Source of the DNA: Gaeumannomyces sp. JS-464
Taxonomy: Eukaryota > Ascomycota > Sordariomycetes > Magnaporthales > Magnaporthaceae
Assembly: GCA_002197995.1 (NCBI GenBank)
Contig: NGZR01000002.1
Coordinates: 5,704,001 to 5,768,000, forward strand
DNA length: 64,000 nt
Direction of reading: 5' to 3'
Each line of letters opens with the position of its first letter. The first letter of the stretch is position 1. Shown piece by piece: positions 1 through 14,057 of this stretch. The position numbers and the translations under genes are program-made. Under the pieces are notes generated by a model. It saw only the letters and a program-made list of their open reading frames with translations. It did no database searches and was not told the origin of the DNA.

Positions 1-1915
1 CAGGCTGGCGTGTAGTCTCCTCACCGGTTATAGAATCTCGGGTTACATCACATCACGGCATCGGGGCTGCCAAACAAGGGGACCACCCCCCCTCCCCACC
101 TTGGCCGAGAGTATTGGATACTGTACGCATGGAACAAACAGCGCGGAAAGGAACGGCCGCCTTTTGTGGCCGGCGGCCCCAATAAAAGGGCATACATTAT
201 GCAAATCCCATTCCTGTCTTGCGACTTTCCCATCGTCCATCCTGCCGCTTCATGCCGCCCACCCACACTTCGCTACCACATGCATGTATACTTGCAGATC
301 CGGAAATGTCGTCGATCCCGGAACTTGATAACTGACACGGAAGCACCAAATACGCCCCCATCTTATCGTCGCGTTACGAAAGCAGGCCAAAGGAAACTGC
401 AGAGAAGTAAACGAGACGCGGGCGCAAAAGTCGGCGGTGAAATAAACAGACCAGTCGACGCCCCAAAATGACGATTGAGGCGGTATGCGGCAAAACGCAG
501 GCAAAGCAAAATAATCAGCCAAAGTCCAACTATTGCCATACCATGGCTCTCTAGATCCTGCAATGTCTTTCTTGTTCTTTTCGGGCCAGGCCTCCGTTTC
601 GATCTCGCGACTCTAGATGCAATCTCAAAATAAGAAAGAAAAAAAAAAAAAAAGAGGAAACAAAGCCCAGTGACTCCTTCGACGCCCTGAGCGTCCTTGT
701 ATATTTGTGAGGGAACCGGAAACACAGCAACATCGACACGGAACAGCGGCATGCGCGGCGCGAGCAAACACGAGAAAACACCAAACAAAATAGCCCAGAG
801 AACACGTGTTGACAAACACTGAAAAAAACATGACCCCAGAACCTGGCAGTTCTATTCTGGTCTTGAACAGTCTGCGGAAGCCATAGGCACCACCGCAGTC
901 CAGTAATATGGCTGGCGTGCCCTCGCAGACGAGGTCGGCCCGATCGTCTGCGATTCCTTCCACCTCTCCCATGCCACGCATCCATGGGAAGAGAGAACAC
1001 TTGGGTATAGCCGACTCCAGCAAAGAGACTAGAAAAAAGAAAGAGCGGGAATAAAACCCTGGTTTGCCCGTGAATCCGTCGCTCTCACTGGCTCTATTCC
1101 AAAACAGCACCGGCAGAGTTCGCCGCAAAACCAGGTCGACTCTGCCTATCGAAGCACTTGAAATATGTGGCCAGGAGAAGCTGAGACCATTGATGTGGCA
1201 GGATGGGGGAGAAGAAAAAAAAAAAGGGGGGCAGTGTAAGAATCAACCAAGACGAATATGTAGTCAGATGGGCATGCCTCGTAGCATCCACTCTGAACTG
1301 TAACCCCCGTCTTTCCCACCGTTGAGAAACCGGCCATAAATGCAAAGCCGCCCCAAACCAAGTATGCCCCACGCTTGATGCGACGATAATCGTGAAAAAT
1401 CGAGGGAAGAAAAAGATAGGGCATTATCATCAAGAAAGTTCCGAGGAGATCTTTGAGTCGAGAGAGCCCAGGAGACGTGAATATATTTGACGAGCCCTAT
1501 ATCAGTGCCATTCGCCTGCTTGCTGAGATTGCCTGGGCGGTATCGGCCGCGACAGAGTCGTGCTGGATACGTCCATTCGAAAGTCGACGGCAGTGGGCTG
1601 GTCTGGGACTTTTGTCGTCGTCCGGGTCGAACTCGTCCGTCGCCAGGGATTGTGGGGCGCGCTAACAGGACAGCAACGCCAGATCTCGGTGACTGGCGTA
1701 GTGGATATATAAGCCGCAGGTGTTCCATCATTACCCTCGCTCGCGGCTTTGGCCCGATAACATCAGAGCCGCTTTTCCCTTGTCCTCCTGCGCCTTGGTG
1801 ACGGCCGTGGCCATCTGAAAGTCCGTTTTTGCTCTCCAGCGGGCGCTTTGCCGAGAGCGAGAACGAAATCTGAGATTGGGCCGGCAGGCTAACAGTTCGT
1901 CCGGAGTAGTCTGCG
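1..1915. other. 3' flank of CON7, no gene seen
   Basis: No frame here shows a protein-like sequence or a domain. The longer open stretches overlap CON7 exon 3 in another frame or are low-complexity. There is an A-rich run near 637-653 and another near 1206-1221. The segment next to 1915 is likely the 3' untranslated region of CON7. Confidence 0.6.
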
Positions 1916-3871
1916 CTAACGCTGGTTGTACATCTGCTGGTTCGGCTGGCCGTAGGGGGATGTCGACTGGTAGCTGGTGTGCATGTAGTTCGCGTTGTAT
2001 TCCGACAACGGTTGTTGAACGCCGGCAGACCCTGGTGCTGGGTACTGACTAGGCTGGTAGCCGATGGGAGGGAGCTGGACAGCCCCGCGGGCTGCGGCAT
2101 AACCGTTCGATGACTGCGGCGCTTCGGACCCGGTTTGCGCCTCGTTCGAGCCATTTTGAGACGCTGTGGCTGCCTGTCTTTGCCGCTCCTCCTCAGCCTT
2201 GCGGTTGGCCTCCTCCTCCTTTTTACGGGCCTTCCATTCCTTGCGGATCTCTTTGAACTCTGTTGTTATCACATCGTCAGTTGATTGGTCCAGTTCTGTA
2301 GTGCGCATGCGAGTTCTAGCGTCTGGCTAGAGTCTGCGACGGTCTTTGCCGATTTGGATTTGCATGGTGTAGGGGCCGTTTTTAGGAGTGACATCGGTAG
2401 CTCGCTGGGTCAAGGCGACCGCTAGAGCCCAAGTACACAGACGGCGCGCGCGGCACGCAATGGCTTGAACAGCGAGGCCCGAGGCAGCTGGCTCTCCAGA
2501 GTACATGTCATAACCGGGTCAAACTCCACGGCACCACGTCATGCACAGCTGGGATGGGACGGCGCCGGTTGGCGTAGCTTCAAGTGGCGAGTCAAGGCAA
2601 AAAGGAAAAAAAAAAAAAAAATAGAATAGAATAAATCGGGTACCGGGTGTTCTTACCTTCAGGAGTTCGCTTCTGGCCATGAGACTGCATCGTCACATGC
2701 GCATTTAGATGGTTGAGAGTGCCATATGCCTTCTCGCATCCATTCCACCCGCACTTGTACATGCGCTCTATTTCTTCATATCGCCGCCTGGGCCGCTTAT
2801 GTTGTTGCGCTCCAGGAATCGGCACGAACGAATAGACCTGCACGGAGAAATCAAACCAGGTTAGCGGATTATTCGCTCCGTACCAAGGGCGCATATGCCA
2901 CAAAAGACACCGCGCAACATCCACCTTGCGGCGATCGCGGAGCGCCGCCCCTGCTTCCCAGCCCCAGGCAACGGAGCTAGACGCGGGGATTATGATGTGG
3001 CGGGGTGTCGGGAGTGGTCGCGACCCACCTGGTTCGGCCGAGGCTGCGGGGGGGCGGATGTCGGCGTTTGCGGGAAGACGTGGTGACCCGGGGTCAGTGG
3101 TGCGCCGTGTTGCTGTCCGTAGCCGGTCCAGTCGGGGCGGGGTTGGGCGTAGAGCCCGCTGCTGGGATGCGCGTAGCCGTGGGACATGTCTTGCGACGGC
3201 GGCGCGTAGGGCGAATATTGTCCGTGGGTATATGTCGGACTCGGGGCCGCAATGGACGGATCTATGGGAGAGAGTCCAGGGTCAGACTTGATATCCAGCG
3301 GTTGCTGGGGAGCCGGGTGGCCCATGTCCCGTCCATCCTGCTGCTGCGGCTGCGGCTGCGGCAAGTGCGTGGACGGGCTTGCTGGAGTTTGCGCCATACC
3401 TCCGCTGCTGCCGCTGTGGTTGCTCGAGGGGTGGTATGAGCGCTGGATGTGGTCCGGGAACGAACTCGAGCGAGCCGAGGCCGGGTACACGCTGTACTCC
3501 GAAGTGGGAGTGGCCGAGGCAGAGTAGGTGTTGCTGGTGTTGGGCCGCACTTCCTGCTGCTGTTGCTGTTGCTGCTGCGTGGCGTATTGCGCAGCAGACG
3601 CGTGATCTATGGGGACAGATGACGGGGCCTCAGACTGGGTGTCGCCGCAGTTGCTTGGATAGGGCGAAGGCAAACCTGACTGCGAGTACTCCGACCCACT
3701 GCGTTCCATAGAGGGACCGACGGGCGACGCGAGGGTGCTGCTGCTAGGAGTCCCTGCCGAGCCGTGGCTTCTGTACTGCGGAGAGGTCGGCCGATGGAGC
3801 GGAGACGGCAGGCGATGATGGTCGTGTTCAACGAACGCGTGACGGTGCTGCTGCGCGGGTGCCACAAACAT
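1916..3871 (-). CDS. CON7: CON7-type C2H2 transcription factor
   Basis: Likely nuclear transcription regulator. Con7 of Magnaporthe and Con7-1 of Fusarium control conidiation, cell-wall gene expression and plant infection. Exons on the minus strand are 3871-3029, 2837-2657 and 2259-1916. The two introns (191 and 397 nt) have GTGGGT/GCAG and GTAAGA/ACAG borders, and all phases fit, giving 455 residues. Residues 1-281 are a low-complexity Ser/Pro/Gln-rich region with a polyglutamine run from CAG repeats. The signature begins at the exon 1/2 junction with VYSFVPIPGAQ. A basic patch (KRPRRRYEEIERM) follows, then one zinc finger (YKCGWNGCEKAYGTLNHLNAH), then a charged helix (EEFKEIRKEWKARKKEEE) that spans intron 2. 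The tail is rich in Gln/Tyr/Pro. The finger plus its flanks match the CON7 family closely, so the family call is firm. The start ATG is the first in frame with the conserved part; a further upstream exon cannot be excluded. Confidence 0.9.
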
Positions 3872-6800
3872 ACTACGACCTCGGTTCAGGACGGCAGGGA
3901 GACCGGTGCTTGTTTAGATCTCGTCCAGATCAGTCCAAGTTCGTCTGGCGATGGTCCGTCACTCGGCTCGCTTCCTTTTTCTTTGGGGTGGCCTTGGTTG
4001 GGTTGGGGTCCGGAAGAGAGGGGGAGCGTCCAAGAGTTTTGTGTGGTATGGATGGTGTGGTGTTTGGCAGGAGGCGAATGGTTGGCCAGTAGTCAGAGGA
4101 GCGGTGCATAAAGGTTCGTTGCGTGCGGAGCAGAGGAGGGCCAACCACTTGCAGAAGCGGCTATGATGTCTATTTGACGGCGGCAGGGTGCGCGTGTCCG
4201 GGTTCGCCGCCCACTAGTTGGAGACTGCACCAGGAGCGCACAAGCCACTCTCTCAGCCCAAAAGAGGGCCCGGATCGAGCGTCAGTGCAGGGATCAACCA
4301 GCACGATTCTGATGCGCTGAGGTCACCGCGGATGAGGGCGAAGAGACCGAGTGCCGGGTCGAAATTGGCGGTGGGATGGCAATGGCCAGCTCACACTAAA
4401 ATAGCGCGAGCGCAATCTGATGGGCTGGCTAGGCCTGGATGGAGGGTTTCTGGGGGGTGTCGTTTTTCCTCCTTGCTCCTTTTTTCCTTGATTGCTTGTG
4501 CTTGGGCTGGGGGAGGAGGAGCTAGCGCCGAGCTCCCAGATTCAAGATTCAAGGGTGCGCTTAGGTGAAAGCAACCGCGTCAAGCCCTGGCCTAGTGGTC
4601 TTTTTTAGGCCGCTTGATCTCGCTCTTGAATATAAACCCTAAATCTTCGTCGGCAAGAAAGGGGGGTTGCTTCGTCTCTTTTTTTCTTAATGCCTTTTTT
4701 TTCCTTTTTCCCCTGTCTGACCGGCCTTCGGAGGGAAGCGGGTGACAGGTGACCACGAGCCCGCCCAAAGTGTGGAGAGCGAAAAGATGACTTTATACTG
4801 GGCCACAGGTATGGGGGGGTGTTTTGTTCGGAAGGTGGCTCGCAGGTGACAGAGAGCTGAGTTGGGACCTCCCCAACAAGAAGACGAAAAGAGCGAGGGT
4901 AGAAAAAAAATATCAAAAGAAAAAAATAAATGAATAAGATAATGCAAGCTTGAGATTGGCCCGAGTCCCTGGAAGCAGGCGGGGCTGATTGTCTGAAAAG
5001 GCTGAGGGCTCGCCGGACACCTGACGGCGATCAGTGGAGGAGAGACCAGGACCAGCTTGCTGCTGGCCGGGCTTGGGCCGTGGCTAATAAGCGATACGTC
5101 CCAGGCCAGATCTGGGGCGGCAGGTATGGGTATGGGGTGCTGCACTCCCACCCCCCTCGAGGTTGTGCCCACCGTGCCCTGGTCGCACCAGACACCTCCC
5201 CCCGGTAATAGAGTTCTCGAACAAGTCTCAGGGAAATTGCCCTCTACTCCCGGGCCTGATCGCTGGGGCATGCAATCCCTCAGCTCAGGTCGCTTTGGGA
5301 GGGGAGCGCAGCCGAGGGATGTGATCGATGCAATATCCTCAATTCCCAGGATGACAAAGCCCGTCTAGAGGGAGATTGCTTGCCGAAAGCTGAGCAAAAG
5401 GCCCACGCCAGTCCTGGGCCCTTTCCTGACTCGTGCGTTCCCGGGGCGAACAGACCAGCGAATGGTACGAGCGCGCGAGGGGAGTGCTAGCCTAGTATCT
5501 GATGTGTGCGTGGGCAATAGGCATTGTGCAGGCGCCAGAGTAAAGATCAAAAGAAATCCCAAGCAGAAAACAACACGCAAGCTAAAGAATAAGGCGGAGG
5601 GAGACAAGAAGCGGAAGAATGGGGTCTTCTCCGTCACCGTGTCTGTGGGATGTGCGTGGTAAGGGCGGTGGGCGGTGCTGTCGAAGTGATCAGCCCAAGG
5701 ACATCTCAAGTCCGGACTGAGTATCGCAGGTACCTCCCTCCTGCTTCTGGGGCTAGTCCGTCCCTGGAGCGCAGACAGCCCATACAGGGGGGTACAGACG
5801 GGAAACAAAATGAAACAAAAAAAAATAAAAAATACAAACACTTGAGAGAGCGGAGGCAAGGAGCGAATAAAAACCGAAAACAAAATAAAAAATGAAGACG
5901 CTAGCAAACAACACTAGACGGAAAAAAGAAGAAGACGAGCGGCAGGGTAAGCAGGACTGGGGCCACCACACCGTACGTTACAACAGCAAATTGGTGACAA
6001 GACCGAGGAAACAAGCCGGGACGCCCAGGAGGAGGAGGGAGGACGTGACGCGCCCCTCTTGACAGAGAGAGGCAGCGAAGGTTGGTCCTTGGCCTTGGGT
6101 TGGTGGAGCCTGGGTGACGAACTGGGGAATGCTGTCACAGCGGAAAGAAGGCAGATCCTTGCTTGCAGGCAGAGTCCTTTTGCGTGGTGGCGACAGTGGC
6201 GGCAGGGGAGAAAAAAAAATGGCTCTGTCCTGGAGTCGCGGACAGGGCGTGGCCGACCACAGATGGTGAACTCAAAAACTCTGATGAATTGATCCCAAGC
6301 GGGCGGAGCATGTCTGCACAAGAAAGGCAGGGGGTGGGGTCTGGTTTGGACGGGCAAGGGTGGGCGCAGACAGGCGAGCAGGGGAGTGTGCGTTTTGTGT
6401 GTGTGCGCGGTGTTCTAGCGCGAGGCAATCAAAGAAAGCACAAGACATGGCAAGAGTTGTGGTGGCGGGCGTACGAATACAGCAAGCACAGCGGCTTTGT
6501 TCACAGTCCAGGGATGGAAGCGGGCACCCGACGACGACAAGCGGGCAGGAAAGAACGTGCCGTCAGCACAGTGTGGGCGAGGATCTGCGGTGATTTGGCA
6601 TGGAGGGCTGGCCTGGGTGGGGTGCGTGGCTGGACCCACTTCATTCGTTTCGCTCTTCCGTCGATTTCTTCCGCGGTTTGCTTGTGGGCTGCCTACCTAC
6701 CTACCTAAGTACCATGAGTACCCAGCGGCGAGCGTGCGAGCAGTGCTGACCCATGTCCAGCAAGTGCGAGGAGGATTCAGTGGGGCGCTGCCTACAGGGT

Positions 6801-9800
6801 ATGTCCACCTGTGCTATCCACCGCCTCCATTGCAGGTACCTGGCAGCGCCTGGCCATCAGCGATGTACCTCGTGCGGGCAGTGGTGTTTTCCATGTCGAG
6901 GTATGCTCGCCCTCGTGCATCCACTGTGCAAGCAGACGCTCCGGCCCAGCTTGCACGCAGCGGTATTGTCTGTATGAAGGAATGCACGCCTACGTCTGAT
7001 GCACACCTAAATGCGACCGGGCACTCTCATGCCCCAACCTATACCGACCTTTCCTACGCACGGGTACGGCGATTGCTTACCTGTCCACGCCAGGTCTCCA
7101 GGCAATCAATATCTATCCCGGGCCAAGGCGGGGGGTTATCCTAGCTGAGGTCCCCGAGCAGCAACCGCGATCATAAGACGGCAAGCGCGGGCTCGGTTCC
7201 GTCGTCGGGCCCTGAGAGAGCTTGTGTCGGCCTGGCTGCTGATGCCTGCTTCGTCGTGTCTCCGACAAAGACGTTCCGTGGAACACGGCCCTATCCGAAC
7301 ACCGCCCGTCACGCAAGCAAGCAGGTAACCGGGTGTGTGAGCCGGCCGGGTGGGCTGCCTGCTTGGATGGCACCGCGTGTGGCAGCAAAGAAAGAAAAAA
7401 GAAAGAAAAAACGAGTCGAGAGCCCAAGCCCCATAGGCTTTCACGCCTTGTCCTATTCCGTGCAGCATGCTACTCTCTGTTCGGCACGTCGCCCGTGGCC
7501 CTGCAGTCCCGTCGTTTGCGTCCCATGGTCGAGGCTTGGAGGTGAAAAGCGTGGCCTGATCCAGAAGGAGGACGGACGCCTTTTCCCTTTCCCTGCAGCT
7601 CTGGCAGCCAAAGATAGGACAAGGCCATGTCCCCGGGGAACTGGCTCGGAGCACAAAAGCAGGGCTGGCTGTTCATACTGCAGCAGCAGTAGCAGCAGCA
7701 GCCGAACGGCGTTCAACGAATGCAGTGGTCCGATGGCAGCTTGTCGGGAGGATGGCGAGACACACTTGCGTCGTGTGTCTTGATGCTTAAAAGTCGGTAT
7801 CCTGGGCGCACGTCGCACGTCGCACCCAGCCCCCCTGACCTGCACAAGTGCCCGCTCGCCAGGGCCCTGGAGGGGCGGACGGGCGTCGGGGACGAAAAGG
7901 GCGGACGAGGCAGCAAACGACACGAGACGGGCGTCAGGCCATGGATCGTGACAAGGCGAACGATCAGCCTGTCCGGCCGTCGATCCTTCGTTTCGCCCGT
8001 GAACCCCCAGCATGCGGTTCGAATTTGGATGCAGCGCGCTGTGCGACCTGTCTCGGGGGCATCACGACCACCGCCAGCGCAGGCGGGGGAGGGGAAAAGG
8101 GGGTGGGGCTTCCTTGCAAAGTGGACGGGCGGAGTGTTTTTTTTTTTTTTTTTTCTTCTCCAACCGACACGCCTTGCTTCGCGAGCAAAGCGGCAGTGAT
8201 CGATCTTTGCTCGGGCTCAGGACCCACCTTGGTCGACACGCACGCAAGTAGGGTAGTGGGTGACTGTGGGTTTGACCGCACCGGCGCGAGTTTATTTTCC
8301 TGAGATATGACTGGAGAGGCCTGTCTGTGCCCTCTTGGGCCCGTCTCTCCTCCAGCACATCATGTCAACACAGGCATACCAAAGTGCGAACATGTCTGCA
8401 AAACCAGTGGTCCAGAGAAACGCTAGAGGTGGTGTCTAGGCGGGATTGGGACTCGCGCTTAAGCTAATGAGCAGATCTCGCGAGCTTATTTTTATTATTA
8501 TTATTTAGCGCCGAGATTGTCGACGTAGGCGGCCAAGGTTGACGGAAGGAATTGATGCGACGGAAAACCATCCAAGCTAAAGCGCAGGACAGCGGCAGTG
8601 GTATGGGACACGCAGTGGGAACGAGTCCGCCGTGGTGGCTCGGACGGACGAGGACACGGGCTCTGGTGTGCGGCGTCGAGAGCCAACGGCAGATAGAACC
8701 ATGGCCCCTTTTCCAACGGCGTCCCTCACAGCAATGATTGCAGTTAGGGGTGCTCCAATAGCCGCAAGATATCGGGAGGGGCTTGGACCTGTGCGCGCGC
8801 GGTATGATCAAATGGACGTCTGGGAGTAGGTTATGTGGCGCCGTCCCCTTGGCCGGACTGACAGAGCCAGGCCACAGGCTGCCGCTGCCGCAGCTAGCCT
8901 CAAGGCTTGCTTTGATGGCGGACTGCTTCCGCGCGCAGGTTGACGGAAGGGGAGCCAAAAACTCGGTCGATGCCGACTAGCAAACAGGTACCACTGGGCG
9001 GCTGCCAATGGGCTCCTGTCATGTCGAGGAGGTTCTTGATTCTGTGAGGCTCACACGCATCCCCCTTTCCGCACTACAAGGTAGCATTCGTGCGGATAGC
9101 CTAGTCTAGCCTGGCCTGGCAGGCTGTGGTGGTGGGTGGATAAACCATCCCCTTTTCCCCTTTCCGCTTCCACCCTAGGGGGCCAGGAGCTGGCGGCTGA
9201 TAGGTCGCACATACTCAGTGGACATGGCTCGGCACGCTGGAAACACCTTGGGCCATCCAACTCTCACGAGTCGGGGAGGCGTTCCCGATTCGAGCCTAAA
9301 AATCCCGATGGGCCATTGGTGAATTTTAGTCCTCAACAGGATCGAAGCGAACCAGATTGCCGGGTACACTATAAAGGCGGCTTGACAAGGGAGGAGCGAC
9401 GAGCAAGATGTGTTTGCTGGACATGGCTGGGCGCGTTCCAAAATCTCTGGCGGCACCCTCAGCCCCGAAATAATCAGCTGCTGCTGTCCCGGATTTTCTC
9501 CAAATAGTGTACAGTATTTATTTCCTATTATAATATTGTTCATTTGGAATCAAACACGAGGCACCAACCTTGTCAACACATGCCATGTGCCGACACGTAG
9601 CGGACCTGAACCCAAGCTGCTGAAATTCAAACGGCATTCAAGGGCGATGAGCAGAATTGCAAGGGATCAAATACAGGCAGGCGCACGGTTGGCAGTGGCC
9701 TCCCTGCGCATCCTTCCCCCACCTCCATTTCCCCATGTCGGTGTCCCATCAGTGCGGTGACCCTAGCAGTTTATAATTGGCATCACAATTAGTTCGATTT

Positions 9801-10597
9801 GCTTGGGTGCCGTGACTGTTTACATTGACACGAAAGGAGGATTTTGGGAATAACCCAAAAATAGGAGAGGATACAGAATAGGATATAGAAAAACCACAGA
9901 GGCAACAAAAGTGTCACCGATGAAGCACCCGGGGGTCTAATTTGTGAGGTCGGCACAAAACGGAGGTGAAGCGACAAGAAAAAAAGGAAACAAGATGGAA
10001 GAAAGCATTATGCCACGGGCTGGGCTTGAACAACACAGCAAGAGTTGCAGCAGGCCGCACAGACACCTGTAGACATGCACAGGCAGCAAAGACGCCCCGG
10101 CTATTGAAGGCTGGGAACAAGGATCGGTGAGGTTCCTCACTTCCAAGTTCCAAGCCCTGCCTTCCTGGGACACGTCGCGCCCAGCCCCAGCCGCAGCCCA
10201 CAGATCTTCACCGTACTTTCATCCGATGGGACGTCTCCTCGTGAGAGCGAGTGAGCGAATGTGACGGTAGCTTGCAGGCTGGAAACTGCGCATAAGTGGC
10301 GCGCGCGCGCGAGCTGTGGGCTTAATGTGCGCCCGTCGTGTGCCTGTACGTATGTTGTGTGTGTGTATATGTATTGATAGCTTAGCAGGCCGAGGACGCC
10401 TTGTCCAGGGCTGCTTGCTTGCTTGCTGGGCGAACGCCTCACCGCCGTCCTTGGCCTAGCTGCTGCTCGAGCGCCCCAGCGGCTGCCGTCGCCGGGCCGA
10501 TGATACCTCTGACCGGCTCGATCGCGCGCCTGCAAACAGATGCATACACGCCGACGAGGCGGGCTACTAAAGGACACATGCCAGATACGAAGCAACC

Positions 10598-10623
10598 AAA
10601 AAAAAAAAAAAAAAAAAAAAAAA
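10598..10623. repeat. A(26) homopolymer
   Basis: Uninterrupted run of 26 A in the CON7 upstream region. It is one of several long A/T homopolymers in the window and has no coding context. Confidence 0.9.
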
Positions 10624-13600
10624 GCACGCATGAGAGCCTAACATATCAGGGTTGGCGGCGGTGACCTATCGCAGACGAGGTCGCCGCGTGTGTGGTCACA
10701 AGACAGATGCGGTGTGTGGCATTCACACTGCGCAGTAAATCACCCGTCCATTGCCAAGGGCCTGAATCTCACATGTCTTTTGCTGGTCCGGCGGGATGGG
10801 TTTGCACGGGGTTTGGTGGGTGAGCCGATCGCAGACACCCCAATCTGGCCTCATCACATCATCACGGTGCCAGTGGGTAGGTGGATGGGTGGGTGGGGTT
10901 TCATTGGATGGACGGTGATGCGGCATCAATACCTTACACAGTGTATATTCGGGCAGCGAGCTGAGCTGAGTGAGCGCTTTTCTTTTATTTTTCTTCGCTT
11001 TTTTTTATTTTTATTTTTTCTTTTCTTTTTTTTTCCTGTCTCCGGAGCGGGCACCATTGGCCCCCCTCGGCTTCCGTGATGGAGAAAAGAATTTACGAGT
11101 CCCCACATCCCATGTGCCTGGCCTGTCGGTGACCTCCCTCTCGGCGCCGCATCCACGCTCGATTTCAGATCCTTTCTCCTATCCCGGGCATGCATGTGTA
11201 ATTGGCGGCATACGAGCAACCCCATTCAATCGTTTCATAGCTTGCCTCCGTTATAGTCCCAATCGGAGAGGCGCCTCTGTCGGGAAACTGACATTTGACT
11301 AACAATAACACACGCCACACAGCTCGGTGGGCCTCGCGCAAGTAGCCAAAGAAAAGAAAAAAAAATAAAAGTAGTCTCACCGAGCCGAGGACAGCACACA
11401 CGAGGAGGGCAAAGAAACCGACACGGAGATCGGGCAACAAAAGAAAACGGTTAGTAGGAGGGAAGGAAGAGAGGGGAAAACAAGGCAGCCAGGATAGAAG
11501 GAAGCATTTGGGTGCCAAGCCCGGTGCCCCATGTGCATACGATCCGATTCCAGCCGTCCCCTCATGGTCACAATTTCCCAGCACGAATGGGGCGTGTTAT
11601 TTTCCGATTATTATTATTTGATCTTTTATTTCTTCTTCTTTTCTGTTTGCATGTCGCAGTAGCCGAGGATGCAGGGAAACGGCAGCCAGGCAGAGCTTGC
11701 CTCCCAGGCGGTCATGGGAGCAGGGCTTGTTGTTGTAGTCACGGCATGGTGTCGTGTCAAACCAGAAAAGTCCTGGACGCACAGTCAACAGTCCACTGCG
11801 TTTTGCTTCGCAATTGCAAATACGAGGCCGAAAGAGGATGACAGCAAAAGAAGAAGAAAAGAAATAAAAAAAAACAGACAACAAAAGACCAGGAAAAGCA
11901 AAGCAAAGCGCGTCCCCTGCCTGCCAGCGATGTCGCCACACGAGTGGATGGATACCTTGGCTTGGGTACCGAGACAGACGGGCAGACCGGCAGGCTCGGT
12001 ATACCTATTCCACCGTGCATCGAAAAGCTGAAAACGGACGGGAGGGATGGGATTGGACAGCAGAAACCTAGATTAGCGACCCAGGTTTGCATCGACACAT
12101 GGCGTGCGTGTTCTGCTCTTGACTAAACGATTAGTGAGGACGCTGCTGCTGTGCAACCCGGGCACACGCAATGTGCCGAACACCCATCGGGAGGGTAGCG
12201 GGTCCCCATCCTCTGGGGGCCTGCCATCCCGCCGCGCACACCACAGCCGCAAAGACACGACACACACCATCTACAAGCAGTCCTGTTCGCCGACGCGGCC
12301 ACACGACGACGCTCTCCCTCAGGAGAGGAGGACACGGGCGGCCAGGTCGAGCTGACGCCACCACCACCCCCCCCTCCGATCGAGGCCGGCCGTCCAAAAG
12401 AACCGACCTGGCACAACAGTGCGGATGTTGCTCCCCCGGACCGCCTGAATGCACTGTACGTGTGTACATACGTTTGTAGACAAGCGCACTCCTCTTTGTG
12501 CTGGCGTTTGCCGGCTTGGCCAAGCTGGGCGGGAGTTGGTTTGAGCCCGACGTCGCTGAGGCGGGCGGACACCTAGGCGGTGGTCTGCCAGAAGGTGTCT
12601 GAAGCCCAAGGGCCAAGACACCCTTTTCAGCCAGGACTTCCCCCTCGATGCCCCGGGAGAGGGTCCCCGACGGACGGCTCCCAAGGGACCAAGGATGCCG
12701 CTGCATTCATGAGGGCCGAGCCCCAAGAACCAGGACAGCTGTCTTTGATCACAAGTGGGTTTTTGGATCAATGGTATGGGCTTGGCATAGCACGGGACGA
12801 AGCCCCCAGCCTCTCGTTTTTTTGCCCCCTCCGTTTCCCTCTTTTCACTTTATTTTTATCTTTTTTTTTTCCCCCGTTCGCATATTCCCTCTTCGCCTTC
12901 TCGAGGCCGCCGACATTTGACGACCCGCACTGCACGCCGCTTTCGGGTCAGCCGACCGACCGACCAGCGGACAGTTACGGAATGGCATGTGGGTTCCCAG
13001 CAAAGCAGCAGCCGTTCTCGCGCGTTGATTGGCCCAATGCAGCTGGGAGGCTAGACCTTTGCTGGCAACAACTAATGAGTTTATTTGGGCAACACATGGG
13101 TCCTTCACCAGACTGTCGGGACCACTCAGGTGTCGAGGGGCAACAGCTCCCCTCCCGGGTGATCTGCTCAGCTTTTCTTTATTTGTTTATTAGTATTATT
13201 TATTTAATTTTTTTTCTTCTTTTTTTCCTTGGGGGATACATGCATCCTGCTTCCACATGCACACACTCCTGCTCCCATTGCCCTGCACACCTGAATGAGT
13301 GGGAATTGAATTGCTCAGGTGCTGCCCGCCTTTTGGTCAGCCCGTGGCGGCACGCGCTGGGGTGATTGCCAGACTCCCCTGCCCTGGCAGTAACCTATGC
13401 TGCACAAATCCAGCCACTGGGAGCGAGAGGAGAAAAAAAGAGAAGGAAAAAAAAAAAAAAAAGCAAGAAGAGCCAGCAGCAGCGACCCATGTCGCTCGCT
13501 GCCTAGCACAACTCCATCCAACACGCATTGACGTTGCATCGCGTCGTCCGGCACTGTCTCGAACCCCCCCAGCCTGTGTCTAGGTACCTATGTATCTCGG

Positions 13601-13844
13601 TAATAAGCTTGTCCAGAATGGGTGCGGGTGGTGGTGTGGTGGTGGTGTGCGCGCTTCTCCCCGCACCCAACATCCCATTCCAGGCTCGGGTTGAACCACC
13701 TAGCGCCTTCATTTTCTGATTGTCGACATTGTTGGCTGGGTACCTGGGTTTGGCTTTTTTTCGTCTTTTTTTTTTCTTTCTTTTTTTTTCTTTTTTTCTC
13801 TCACTCCAATTTTTCTGTTGTCTTCCTGGACCCGCTCGGCTGAG

Positions 13845-14057
13845 TCAGGGAGCGATCAGTTTCTGTATTTGATCAATTAGCGGCTTCGGTACATTTGGAC
13901 ATTTGGTGTCAACACAAGCAACTCCTTGGGAAATATCCAAACGCGCCCATTCCTCCTTTTGCTCCGTGTTAATTATTATTTTCTTCACTTCCCTTTCTGT
14001 CGCTCTATCTACCTTGCTATCTTGATATCCAAATAACTCATCACGGGAATCAGTCAC
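13845..14057 (-). other. Orphan AT-rich open frame, about 70 codons
   Basis: A stop-free minus-strand frame with a protein-like, charged composition (for example TEREVKKIIINTEQKEEWAR and CVDTKCPNVPKPLIDQIQKL). It uses A/T-ending codons, unlike the GC-rich coding style of the recognised genes, and it sits in a locally AT-rich patch. The frame stays open upstream of 14057 but I see no good ATG. It could be a terminal exon, a gene relic or chance. I recognise no family. Confidence 0.2.

Noticed and set aside
1264..2154. 296-codon minus-strand open frame
   Set aside because: It overlaps CON7 exon 3 in another frame and is Arg/Ser/Thr-rich, as expected for a shadow.
3554..3577. CTG/CAG repeat as an unstable non-coding microsatellite
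   Set aside because: It lies inside CON7 exon 1 and encodes the polyglutamine run, so it is explained by the gene.
8015..8040. tRNA-like GGTTCGAA box
   Set aside because: No matching A box, acceptor stem or cloverleaf could be formed around it; similar single-box hits elsewhere also failed.
12580..13365. 261-codon plus-strand open frame
   Set aside because: The translation is rich in Phe runs, Cys and Pro from T- and C-rich DNA, with no domain, no codon-use signal and no splice context.
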